A model generated the notes under the pieces. It saw only the letters and a program-made list of their open reading frames with translations, was not told the origin of the DNA and ran no database searches. 64,000 bases of DNA from Pectinophora gossypiella. Taxonomy: Eukaryota; Arthropoda; Insecta; Lepidoptera; Gelechiidae. How positions within the stretch are numbered: position 1 is the stretch's first letter; each line of letters opens with the position of its first letter. The stretch covers positions 6,704,672 to 6,768,671 of the forward strand of contig NC_065405.1 of the NCBI RefSeq assembly GCF_024362695.1. The letters are read 5' to 3'. Both the position numbers and the translations under genes were made by a program. Positions 24,701 to 34,822 of the stretch are shown one piece after another.

Positions 24701-25047
24701 GCGTGCGTCAAGGTACATATAAATATATAGATGAATAATAAAATAAATAAATATTATTAGTAAACAATCACCTATAATTGCCAACATGAGCTTACAATTG
24801 ACTCCAGTTGTCTAACCGTAACCAGGGCGTCATGTTTTCCACGACAACTGTTCCTGTGTAGCGTTTGTCAGGACGTTCACAAGTATGTGTCATGGCCCAG
24901 GACTTGTATACCCTTATAAGGGCCCTTATATGTAGGCAACAAGTTTTACTCCGGCCGTCATTTGATTGATTTATAATTATTACAAGTACCAAATCACCAA
25001 TTATGTAAAGTAACCGTACTCGTAGACGTACTCACTGGTTCACGTTT

Positions 25048-25284
25048 CTATTTTCGGCTGCTCTTCGACTTCCTCTTCTTAATGAGTTCATACCTAGCAG
25101 ATGAACGCGCTTTCGTTTTGATCGTGATCTGCAATCGATGGTAAACACATCACCATACCTGGTGCTCCCCGCTACCGGCGATTTTCTTCGCGGCAAAGGT
25201 AGCGGCGTCCTTGACCTGCTCAGCCCCCTACTTAGAGCGTGAACGGGAAGGCCTCCGCTTCGATCTGGACTTTCGCTCGTCCAT
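25048..25284 (-). pseudogene. RS-rich reading-frame remnant
   Basis: From ATG at 25284 the minus strand reads an arginine/serine-rich start (MDERKSRSKRRPSRSRSK). It then meets an in-frame TAG and continues in frame as AEQVKDAATFAAKKIAG to about 25159. After a 30-bp segment bounded by GT and AG, the frame resumes to end in a basic tail (KKRKSKSSRK) at 25048. Thirty bases is too short for a normal intron, and the TAG is unexplained. This fits a decayed copy of an SR-type splicing-related gene, but the parent was not identified. Confidence 0.3.
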
Positions 25285-25311
25285 TACGGCAATGGATCCG
25301 AAACACTTCTG

Positions 25312-25606
25312 ATGTTAGCTAACTCTACAATAAAACGTAAATATTAGTAACATACCCAGTTTTAATCAGTAAATGTTAAGTAGCTCAAATATCACCCTTA
25401 ATACGGAAACCAAATATTATTACTACAAATTATAATAAGAAATATTAATACAAAAGAATACAACAAAATAGTCTTTCAGTTTTCGCTTCTCTCGACAATA
25501 ATCGTCTTCACTTGTTTTTCTTTCCTCGAAGTCGCAGACGGAACACCCGCCAAAACGTTTTTCTCTTAAAAAGTGACGTGACGTTCCTTTTTTGAAATTG
25601 CCAACA
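25312..25606. repeat. 295-bp duplicated segment (copy 2)
   Basis: Ungapped match to 23291-23585. The flanks differ on both sides. It lies directly upstream (minus-strand sense) of the RS-rich remnant, and a MITE fragment follows at 25651. The order of segments differs from that around copy 1, so this block was rearranged. Confidence 0.6.
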
Positions 25607-25650
25607 TTCATAAAAAAAAAATCAATTTTGCAATTAAATTTACAATATTA

Positions 25651-25737
25651 TTTTGAATAATTTATGTACCCGAGCAATAAGAGAATAGGTAATTATTACG
25701 TTAAACCTGTACAACATTGCGTGGAAAATCCCTCATT
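25651..25737. mobile_element. MITE right-end fragment
   Basis: Reproduces the right end of the MITE at 22746-23184: TTTTGAATAATTTATGTACC through GCGTGGAAAATCCCTCATT. The left end is missing. Confidence 0.6.
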
Positions 25738-26136
25738 AAAAAAAACAATTTTGCAACTAAATTTAAGCTTAAAAAAACAATTTTGTCAAATTGCGCATAT
25801 AAAAATAAGTGTTGCATTAAGTATTGTTTTTTAGATGAAAAATTGCTTTGAAATATGGCTGATTATCTTAAGACTTGTGCCCTATTTATGGATTGTGCTA
25901 AAAAATGGTAAATAGAATCCGTGCTAGTACAGAAGTCTCGCAGGCGTAGCGCTAGCGTCGCTGTATCTGCACAGAATTATTATGACTTGTCATTTAGTTC
26001 CATTGAAATCCGCGGGACTTCGTTCGTGGCGCGTAGTCTACCCAGTGATTTTGACGTTTACTTTTTAGGTTATGTTCGGCGCGAGTTGATACACAACAAA
26101 TATAAATTTAAATCATAATAAATTTAAAATTTAACA

Positions 26137-29100
26137 ATGCGTTTTACTATTAAACAAGCCGGATGTGGTAGTGAACGAGTTGGGTGTATAACTGGATTCC
26201 TGAAATGTCCTGGCACTGTTATCGAAACCCCTACTTCTGCTCTTCTAACCCAGGTAAAATAACAATAATACTTAGGTGCCAATATTCTATAAAACGTGTT
26301 ATTCAACCTTCGAGCTAAATTATTTGTCAGATAATAATACATAATTATTAACTTGAAGTCGAAATCATAATATAATTCTTGGCCATGAAAGTTAGAAAAA
26401 AACTTTCAGATATGCCTGTGCACAGCTATATTATATGTTTATGTTATGTATGAAAGTTAGAAATGAATTGGTTACCTACATCTGCATTACGAAGATTCCT
26501 ACAGACTTGCTTTTTACACTGCTTCTTGTAATCCTGTGGTAACACATTCAATTTTTATTTTGTTCAAATATTTTAATGTATGTCTATAACAATTTCAGGG
26601 TGGCAGTGTTGTGCACCTCACAGCAGATGTATTAGCAAGAGTATTTACAAACCCACAACTCCTATGGGTACCATTGTCCACATCTCTATCTCTTGAAGCA
26701 GGTGTGAAAGCCCAGGGTGAAGGTGTAGCCAAGTTTGCCGGCTTACCCCAACACCTCTCCTGTGTCACACTGCACAACGCAAGTGATGTGACACCGGCAG
26801 GTCATTTCGAATCTGACAAAGTACCTCTGTGGACAAAGAATGGAAAGAAAATGATTACTGCTGATAGGTGATTTTATTTGGTTTGTTAAAGAAGTTTTCA
26901 CATTACTCATCTTGAAAAAGTTTATAAAACATGTTTCACAATTCTTGTTACAATGATTTTATTACAAAACTTTTATGTAACTTACAGATATATGGAAATA
27001 ATGGAAGTATTCAAACCAGACATAATTTTGGCCATTGCAGATGGTCGCACATCAATTACTGAAGCCACTAAAAGAGTATTGAAATCTGTGGAGAGGTCAA
27101 ATAAGATGCTGGATGTTTGTGTCAATAGATACAAGGCTTCTGAAAAATTGCAAGAAAGTTCTTTGATAGGTATGTACTGTGGTTTTTGTTCTTACATTTA
27201 AATGGTGTTGGAGAGATTAATGAGAATTGCTAGTAGAAAACACTGTCAACTTAATTTCTTTGTAATCTTCTGTCTTGGTCATTTTAAAATCCCAATCCAA
27301 TCTATTTAAAATTTGATACTTATTCAATATTTAATATCATCATTAAGTTTTTTAAAACACTAATGTTTTAGTATTATAATTATTGATTACTTCTTTCTTA
27401 TAAGAGCAATTAAACATTTGTAATGATTTTTTATTCATAACAATTTCAGGTGTCATAGTAGGGGTTGGACAAGACAAAAAAGGCTATGAAAGCATCCAAC
27501 ACACATTGAAACATAAGGAAATTCTAGGTGGTATTGCCCTATCCGGATTAACTGATGGAACTGAAGAGTCCATGAAGATAGCTACTGACAATTTAGACAA
27601 TATTTTGAAAAAAGTTGATGTAAGTTAAATATAAAATTTCTCTCTTAATGAGAAAATCTTTACTGCAAGTAACCATTGACTCATCAAATCAAGTCAAATA
27701 TACTTTATTGCACAGAACTAAATTTCAACAATCAGACAGACATAACACATGAATACAGTACAATTTGGGCGGCCTTATTGCTCTAGTGCAATTTCTTCCA
27801 GGAAACAAACATTACTTATATGTGTTAGTAAATGACTTATTAGAAATAAGTCATAAGTGTTAGTATAAAATAAAAAGAACAATATCAAAAACTTATAATG
27901 CCAAATGCATTATAAGGCGCTCGTACCCCACTGCAGTGACGTAAATAAGGGCTCTCGTCCACATTTGAATAGACAGCAAGGTATACCACGCTTAGTCAAA
28001 CATGTTAACACTATTGGGTTGAGCATAAGACAGTTTGGAAGCCATCTTGGTATGGAAATCTGTCACATACAGATGTTCTGCCTGGTGTATAGAGTAGATG
28101 ATGGTAAAGAATACAGCGACTTTGAGTTGACCACGTTATATTATAAATTAAGCACACACAATTATATGTTTCTTGCAGTTGATCGTAGTAGAAGAAGAGA
28201 GAAAAGTATTGCCATTTTATGCATTAAAAGATAAAAAAATATAATTTGTTGGATGTTGCCAACAAAGTCTCTAAAACGATGAGGCACTTTATCCTAAATA
28301 GTTCTTCATTTTAGAGAGAGCACAGTTAGGCTTCATTTTAGATGAAAAACAACAGACCACATTCTGTTTTTATAACAGAGAAGTTAAATAAATATTTTTT
28401 AATTCCAGGAAGCAATACCCAAGGACTTACTACGTATTATAGAAGGCTGTTGGAACCCCGCAGTTGTCGTGGCTGCTATTGAACATGGCTGGGACATGTT
28501 CGACGGTTCATATCCGTTGAAGTTGACGAATGCTGGTCAAGCACTGAAATTGAATTTTGATGGTCATCAAAATAGTGATGAACTCTGTATTTTGGACCTT
28601 AATGATGAACGGTAAGACGTGTAGTTTTATATGTACCTAATGTCAGTGGTCCAATTAGCGTACTATATTCCTTCAGACCTTTGAATTTGTTTGCCTGAGA
28701 TTTGGCATACCCATTCTCTCCTCCATCTAGCTATTTTTCAATAGAAAACCCTTTATGATTAGTTTCTGAATATTCATATTATTTTTCTTATTCAAATCGG
28801 CAAAAAAAAACATGGAACTTTAAATAGCATTTATTGTTATGCTGTGAATTTTCTGTTTTCAGATATAAAGATGAATTTAAACCAATTCTGGAAGGCTGTG
28901 AATGTCTAACGTGCAAAAAGCATACTCGGTCTTATATACGACATCTTTTGAACACACGGGAAATGTTATCTAATGTTTTGCTAAGCATGTAAGTGAATAC
29001 TATATTTTGTAAAAAAAAATATGCACTGCTATAGATTGCACCTATTGTTTGAAAGGCAAGTTGGGCCTCTGCCTAGAACATATTCAACATGATCACTTCT

Positions 29101-29725
29101 TTTACTGCAATGTTCTACTACATATCTGGATAGTATAAGATTTTCTTTTTAATAAATATAGCTGGCGAAGAGTGGATGTACTGTACGGTCACGAGGATTA
29201 ATATGTATACACTTTGGTACCATGTCACATTAACTTTTTTGACAAATTGAACTGTAAGTCTCACAAAATGTCAAATATGTTAGTGCGACAGAGTCCTAAA
29301 GTGGGTACATGATATTGCTCATGACTGTACAACTCACGCACCACGAATAGATACAGACATGGTGGTTTGGTTATTCATACAACATCATTATACTTAGTAT
29401 TTTCTTTAATCTCATAGGAAGCTAACGGTATTCGATGCTACCAAACCAAATCTCTTCAATTTACAGACATAACCTGCACCACTTTGACCAGCTATTCCAC
29501 CATTGCCGTCAACATATCTCCGCAAATACATTTAACGTATTCAAACAACTCATCACTCACCAGTACGACCTCTATAAGGCTTCACAATTACCCATTGGAC
29601 CCAGCGAACAAGAATGCCAAGTTGATATTGATATGACTAGCACCGAAGGAAGTGTTGAAGATGCAGAAGTTGGTCCTACGAACCAGAAAAAGAAGATATG
29701 TGTGAGTAAAGTACCTCGAATGTAG
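26137..29725 (+). CDS. QTRT2: Queuine tRNA-ribosyltransferase accessory subunit 2
   Basis: Seven exons: 26137-26253, 26599-26867, 26988-27169, 27450-27619, 28409-28611, 28863-28988, 29467-29725. All junctions have GT/AG and keep frame, giving 441 residues, close to the size of animal QTRT2. The family forms a heterodimer with QTRT1 that exchanges guanine for queuine at the tRNA wobble position, in the cytosol and at mitochondria. A zinc site of the TGT fold is visible: C326-x-C328-x2-C331 and, 26 residues later, H357. The segment aligned by eye with the catalytic Asp of QTRT1 reads DMFDGSYPLKLTNAG (Asp278). The PTRxAR-type motif of the catalytic subunit is absent, as expected for the accessory subunit. 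The C-terminus is acidic, then basic, without a domain. Start chosen as the first ATG in frame (MRFTIKQAGCG). Intron 4 carries an antisense LINE fragment. Confidence 0.95.
27690..27815 (-). mobile_element. LINE-type 3' end fragment (copy 3), in QTRT2 intron 4
   Basis: On the minus strand it reads CCTGGAAGAAATTGC, a loop, GCAATAAGGCCGCC and later GTGCAATAAAGTA. The order is the same as in the copies at 15650 and 19512. Antisense to the host gene and intronic, so probably without effect on the protein. Confidence 0.55.
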
Positions 29726-29938
29726 TGTAGATAGTGGACAGAGTGAATGTAGTGTAGTGTAGACATTGGTATAGTTTAGAATTTTGTATTCAAGGCTATT
29801 TTTGTATTTTGTATTCAAGATTGCCAAAGTTGAATACTGTTGATACAGTGTCAAAAAATAAGTGATTCGCCCAAACAGAGTTTGAAATGGCAACATTTTT
29901 CTCGAATTTGCAGGCTAAATAATACTGCTGCCATTACA

Positions 29939-29944
29939 AATAAA
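29939..29944 (+). promoter_or_regulatory. Candidate polyadenylation signal of QTRT2
   Basis: AATAAA lies 214 bases after the stop codon. Another AATAAA is at 30192-30197. Either could end the transcript; the sequence alone does not decide. Confidence 0.4.
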
Positions 29945-30358
29945 TGTTCAAGTGCATTTAATGAAATTATGATTGTATGGTTCAAATCATTCTGAAAATC
30001 GATAGATGGTTGTTTTAGTTAGTTTCTAAATTATATTCATGGTAAGTAGGTACCTATAATAATTTTAGATTACAGTGATTTGATTTGTGATTTAGCTAGT
30101 TAGGTAGTAAAGTAAGTAAGTAATTTAGCTTTATTATTAATATTGTCAAAATTGCGAAATTCTAAATCCGAACTAGGTAATTATTTATACTAATAAAGTA
30201 TTATTATGACCAAAAATTTTGAGGAGATACAAATAACTTTAGTATGGTAATCTATTTCAGTTTTTTTATTAATGTTGTATTTATGTAAGCAATAAATAGT
30301 GGCCTTAAAAATGATCAGTTGATTGTCATATTATAATATCATAATATATAAGGAAATA

Positions 30359-30581
30359 CAGGGTGTTAGTGACGTCGTAACGAATACTGAGGAGGATGAT
30401 TCAGCTCATGAGTCCGAGTTAATATCAAGTGGAATTTTCCGTCGCAAAATTCACGACTTTTATTGTTTTTAATTATTTTCGATTTTATCCTTTTCCGATG
30501 GAAAATTCCACTTCACATTAACTCAGGATAGTGAGCTGAATCATCCCCCTCATGATTCGTTATGATGTCACTTACACCCCG
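30359..30581. mobile_element. Palindromic MITE (CAGGGTGTTAGTGAC family), copy 1
   Basis: The left end CAGGGTGTTAGTGACGTCG and the right end (reverse strand) CGGGGTGTAAGTGACATCA pair for at least 50 bp, through GATGATTCAGCTCA. TA flanks both ends (30357-30358, 30582-30583), consistent with a TA target duplication as in Tc1/mariner-type elements. The same family is at 48952-49157 in an LpR intron. Confidence 0.7.
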
Positions 30582-30589
30582 TACAAGTA

Positions 30590-30778
30590 GTGTACAGGTA
30601 GCCATACCAATACGTATGGGTGTCAGTGACACCGTAGGTATATACACCGGATACGAATACAGGACGTATGTATGGGTGTTTTTTTTTTTAATTATTTTCT
30701 GTTCCATACTTTTGCGACGGTAATTTCGGTTTCAATCATCCCTCAAAGTTTTCCTTACGTTGTCTCTAACACCCTGTA
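30590..30778. mobile_element. Degraded second MITE of the same family
   Basis: The right end, read on the minus strand, is CAGGGTGTTAGAGACAACG followed by an AAAACTTTGAGGGATGATT stretch. This matches the family better than the left end, which is strongly diverged (GGGTGTCAGTGACACCG near 30618). It lies immediately next to copy 1. Confidence 0.45.
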
Positions 30779-30784
30779 TATACA

Positions 30785-31541
30785 TATATTATTATAACAG
30801 TCAATACTATTATAATTATTAATTTCCCTAATTAAATGGATCATGTCGTGGTTATCATATTCCTTCTCCATGTCGAAGGGATTTAATTCTCAAGAAAATT
30901 TTAATATATCTTTAATGCATTCCGTCGCAATAACACTATAAAAACTCATTGCTTTTAAAAATGGAAAACATTGCAAAATATTTGTTGCACACACGGCGTT
31001 CGACTGCATTGCTTGAATAGTTCAGTAGAGGCGCCATTTTAGGACCACAAAAATGCAAACGTATTTGCCGCAGGGACATGACGAAATCTTTAGCCAACGC
31101 ATACATGACGAATCCTAATGTTTTCATTCGTAAAATGTCAAGTATGACTCATAATATCAGTCATTAAATTGTGGTGACGTATCAAATAGACTTCATTTGT
31201 TTTGTTTTTACAAGTTCACTACTCAGTGTTTCGATTAGCCTACTTTTGACCTTGATTATGTTTATGTTTGTCTCATCTAGATACGAGTTGTAGTTTTTAT
31301 CAAATATTAGTACTTATTAGTATTTCTATAGACACCGCGTAGTTCCGAGTTCGTCATTGTCTACCTACTTACATTAAGAAGATATATTCCATGTGCTTTT
31401 ACTTACCTAGAATAAGAAGTTGTACCTCGCGGGCATTTAGCATAATGTTTTTTAAGTTTAGCTATTTATATAAGGTTTTTTAAATTAAAAATATTCCTCA
31501 TAAATACGTTTTTATGTACCACGAACTATCCAATATACGAG
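30785..31541. other. Intergenic, no gene seen
   Basis: AT-rich non-coding sequence. No element or conserved frame recognised. Confidence 0.4.
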
Positions 31542-31622
31542 TATGAGAAGTAGCCCTAATGAGAAGAAGCCCAAGTGAGAAGTAGCCAAAATGAGAAGTT
31601 GCCATAATGAAAAGTAGTCCAT
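31542..31622. repeat. 16-bp minisatellite, about five units
   Basis: Variants of ATGAGAAGTAGCC(C/A) repeat about every 16 bases: TATGAGAAGTAGCCC, ATGAGAAGAAGCCC, GTGAGAAGTAGCC, ATGAGAAGTTGCC, ATGAAAAGTAGTCC. Too short and diverged to suggest a peptide. Confidence 0.65.
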
Positions 31623-32132
31623 TTGCGAGTCGGTTGCCATGATAGTTTTTTAAATATCGATTCACGTATATACTTACGTGTTTATATTGTTTTTTGCAGG
31701 TTAAGCCTTTATTTGAATTGGCATTGCTAATTGTGCTGACGACTACTTTTCGCATACTGTTAATCGTAATTCTCATATTAACTTTTGTTTTTTTTATTTT
31801 ACTTTTTTATGTTCTAATACTTCCGAGACTATGATTTTCAATCGTCCAGTTCATCAATGATATCGAGTGGCATGATTGATAGCGTTCTCCTTATCTGTGA
31901 ATGTTTTGTAAATGTAAACTGCACTATTACAAGTACAAACCTTCAAATTACTTACGTTGTTTTTCTTATATTAAATATTTAGCAGTTTCTAATATTAATT
32001 AATATAGTATATTATATTCATGACAAGATAACTATGCTAAGAACTATTCTTACGGTCGTACTTTAAAACAACTTTATACATTGGTTGATTTATATCTACC
32101 TAGCTAAGACGGAGGCTTTTGGTAGCTTGAGA

Positions 32133-32544
32133 ATTGAGGGACCTTCCACGCTGCGGTCACCAAAAAACAATATAGGTGGCGTTGTACAGGTTTAATGGTG
32201 GTAATTACCTATTTTCTCGTTACTCGGGTACATAACTATTCCAAAATACAATGTAATGACAAAAGCATAATGTATATAAAATTAATTGTTGCTTGGTATT
32301 TGGCTCATATTATGTATAGAATTATGTTGCTACCTATATTGCTTCTCTATATTTTGATCAGAATAATAATGGGTGGAAGATGTAGTTGTGCCTGGGTGTA
32401 ATAAAAAGGGTCATCATTTATACCCAAAAACAAAGATAAAAGATGCACATGTCTGTTATCCATGAAATTAGAAGGAACGAAGGAACAACTGTACAGAGCC
32501 ATCTATATTGTTTTTAAGGAACGTAGCCTGGAGAGTCCCTCATT
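32133..32544 (-). mobile_element. MITE, AATGAGGG family (copy 3, inverted)
   Basis: Ends TTGAGGGACCTTCCACGCTG and GGAGAGTCCCTCATT. Internally it reads the reverse complement of the copies at 21.5 and 22.7 kb (AATAATGGGTGGAAGATGT, ACCCAAAAACAAAGATA). The TIR includes the GGTGGCGTTGTACAGG segment. Confidence 0.65.
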
Positions 32545-33004
32545 AAGTTGGCTCCTAGCCCAAACACCCTACTGGTGGAGTATACTCCACACCCTTTCCG
32601 ATTAATTGTGGAGAGCACTGTACATAAGCTGTTTGTGCTATGTTTATATCTGCTAAGCATCTTGTAGTGTATTGGTCTCAATATAATTATATAAATAAAT
32701 ATCGGCTCGTTGCCACACACTACGTCTTCACTCCACCCCCGTACATACCCGTACAGTTTACTTTTTAATTGTGGCCACCGCGTAGTGCATTGCCCGAGAC
32801 GACAGAATATATATGTGAATCGATTATATCGATTCAAGTATTTTATAATATATTACATATGCCTGCAGTGGGACACTGAGTGTTACTAATAATAATAATA
32901 ATAATTACATATTTATTTATATATTTAATTATACCTACGTGTATTAAAATAAGATGTGTTTATGTACTTATGTAAACACTACACATCTACTCTAGGTACA
33001 TCAG

Positions 33005-33598
33005 GGGGGTTAACCTTCAAGCGGGCGCGTGGTCTTTTGTAACGGGAGCGGGCGCGCGTAACCGAAAAGACGTTTGGGATGTATAGGTAAAGGAAATAAA
33101 GCACTAATTATTCAATTATTATTTATTTATTTGTACTTACATATAATATCATTGTTCTTAAAGTATAATTTGTCAAAAAAAAAAATCAGTAACCTAATTA
33201 AAATTGGCGTGTGATGTCTTCAAGAATCCCGCTATGTATAATAATCCGAAAATTACTTGGATTTCCACCGCATCTGTCTGCACCGGGACTAAAACAGTTG
33301 CGATCTGTGGAGTGGTGGGAGCGCCTCGAGGCACGGTTTATTCTTTGTTTTTACAAGTGACAAATAAATTTAATAGGTGATAATAATAATATGAACGAAA
33401 ATGTACTAAGCGCGGTCGATTCGACTACGCGCGCCCGCTTGAAGGTTAAAAAGGCCACACCGAAGCAATTCATTTAAAAAAGCAATATTGTAATTTGACA
33501 TTTGCGCATATAAAAGTAAGTGCGCAACGCAAACAAATGTCAAATATCTATATTGCTTTCTTAGATAAATTGCTTGGATGTGGCCATTTTAATCCCCC
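33005..33598. mobile_element. Palindromic MITE interrupted by a second MITE
   Basis: The outer ends GGGGGTTAA and TTAATCCCCC belong together. After removing 33014-33445 and one TTAA, the left end would read into AAAGGCCACACCGAAGCAAT. This pairs with the right end (minus strand) AATGGCCACATCCAAGCAAT, followed by TTTGACATTTG on both arms. A hairpin-type element of roughly 160 bp with a later insertion. Confidence 0.7.
33014..33445. mobile_element. piggyBac-like MITE with TTAA target duplication, nested
   Basis: Flanked by TTAA at 33010-33013 and 33446-33449. Terminal inverted repeat CCTTCAAGCGGGCGCG at the left; the minus-strand right end is CCTTCAAGCGGGCGCGCG. The 432-bp length and lack of a transposase frame make it non-autonomous. 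The TTAA target is the hallmark of piggyBac-type integration. Confidence 0.75.
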
Positions 33599-33871
33599 AG
33601 TTTTCTACACTTCAACGGCTCTAGCATGAGCCTAGCCGAAGTTGAGGCGTATTCGCAAAATACTATAAACGTTTTATTATGCACTATTTCATGCTACAAG
33701 TATACACGCAGACTTATACAATTTTAGCTCAGGGCACAGTGTATCATAAATCATTCTTATACTTACCATAAAGTGGCTTCCAGATTGCTTTTCGATTGTT
33801 ACGAGTATTGGAATTGGTGTCTACCTTATTACTACTATGTACCTACATGAATTTAGTAGGTTATTCGTGCT

Positions 33872-34167
33872 ATCGTGTGGGTTGTGAGGTGGATAACCAA
33901 CCTCATTAACCCTGGTGCCAAGGTTATTATTGAGCCGCCAAAATCCCCTGACGTGACTCAAGTAACGACTACGTACATACATCAGTAAGTAGTAACCGGG
34001 ACCAACGGCTTCACGTGCCTCCCGAAGCACGGATCATCTTACTTCTGGACAATCAGGTGATCAGCCTGCAATGTCCTAACTAAACTAGTAATTTGTCCCC
34101 ACCGGGATTCGAACCCGGGACCTCAGGATCGTGAGCAGAACGCTCAACCACTGGACCACGGAGGCCG
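33872..34167 (-). mobile_element. tRNA-derived SINE (copy 2)
   Basis: The minus strand starts CGGCCTCCGTGGTCCAGTGG (A-box region), then CCCGGGTTCGAATCCCGGTG (B box), then a body shared with 16966-17275. Both polymerase III boxes are better preserved than in copy 1. Confidence 0.7.
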
Positions 34168-34289
34168 TTAGAATTGAGTTCCATCGTTTAATGTCTAAGT
34201 ATGACACTAGTGCATTTCTGCCGTGACTTATAAATCAATTTTGCTAAGGTCCAACTCAGAAAGAACAGTGTAGAAATGAGTGGTACCTC

Positions 34290-34600
34290 CCTTCTTCTCT
34301 CGTGTAGGTTGTCATGTCGATGACCGAACTCACCAACCTTGGTGTCAGAGTTACTTTTGAGTCGCCAAAGGTCCCTGATATAAGTAAATACTTAAATAGT
34401 AGCCGGTATCGACAACTTAATGTATACTCCGAAGCACGGATCAACTTACTCTAAGACAATGGGGTGATCAGCCAGCAACGTCCAAACTAAACCAAAACTA
34501 GCGTCACAAAGTGACTTTTGTGAAATTTCCCCACCGGGAATCGAACCCAGGGCCTCCGGATCGAGAGATCAAGCCTAACCGCTAGACCACAGACGCCGAA
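34290..34600 (-). mobile_element. tRNA-derived SINE (copy 3)
   Basis: Same family and strand as copy 2, only about 120 bp away. The head reads GGTCTAGCGGTTAGGC and GGGTTCGATTCCCGG on the minus strand. Diverged from copy 2, so these are two insertions or an old duplication, not a recent tandem copy. Confidence 0.65.
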
Positions 34601-34744
34601 TAGTTTTTAAGTGTCCTTTATAAATACCGTTCAGTCGGCTGTTGACTGTAATTAGATTGTTTTAACCACTTACGCGGAGGTAACGCCATCAATAAAATCG
34701 GACTAACGTACTCATTGATACAGAGATTAATTATTACATAACAT

Positions 34745-34822
34745 AAACAGCCTATATAACGTCCCACTGCTGGGCACAGGCCTCCCCTCAATCAACCGGA
34801 GGGGGTATGGAGCATAGGGGGT
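34745..34822. repeat. Interspersed repeat fragment (GTCCCACTGCTGGGCACAGG type)
   Basis: GTCCCACTGCTGGGCACAGG followed by CCTCCCCTCAATCAACCGGA is a common lepidopteran repeat motif, related to the one at 16205. Confidence 0.5.

Noticed and set aside
27905..28234. 109-codon plus-strand frame inside QTRT2 intron 4
   Set aside because: It lies between well-supported exons, has no splice signals that would keep frame, and no recognised domain.
34098..34167. Functional tRNA gene
   Set aside because: A- and B-box-like motifs are present but the segment continues into the body shared by three copies and lacks a plausible tRNA fold, so it is a SINE head.
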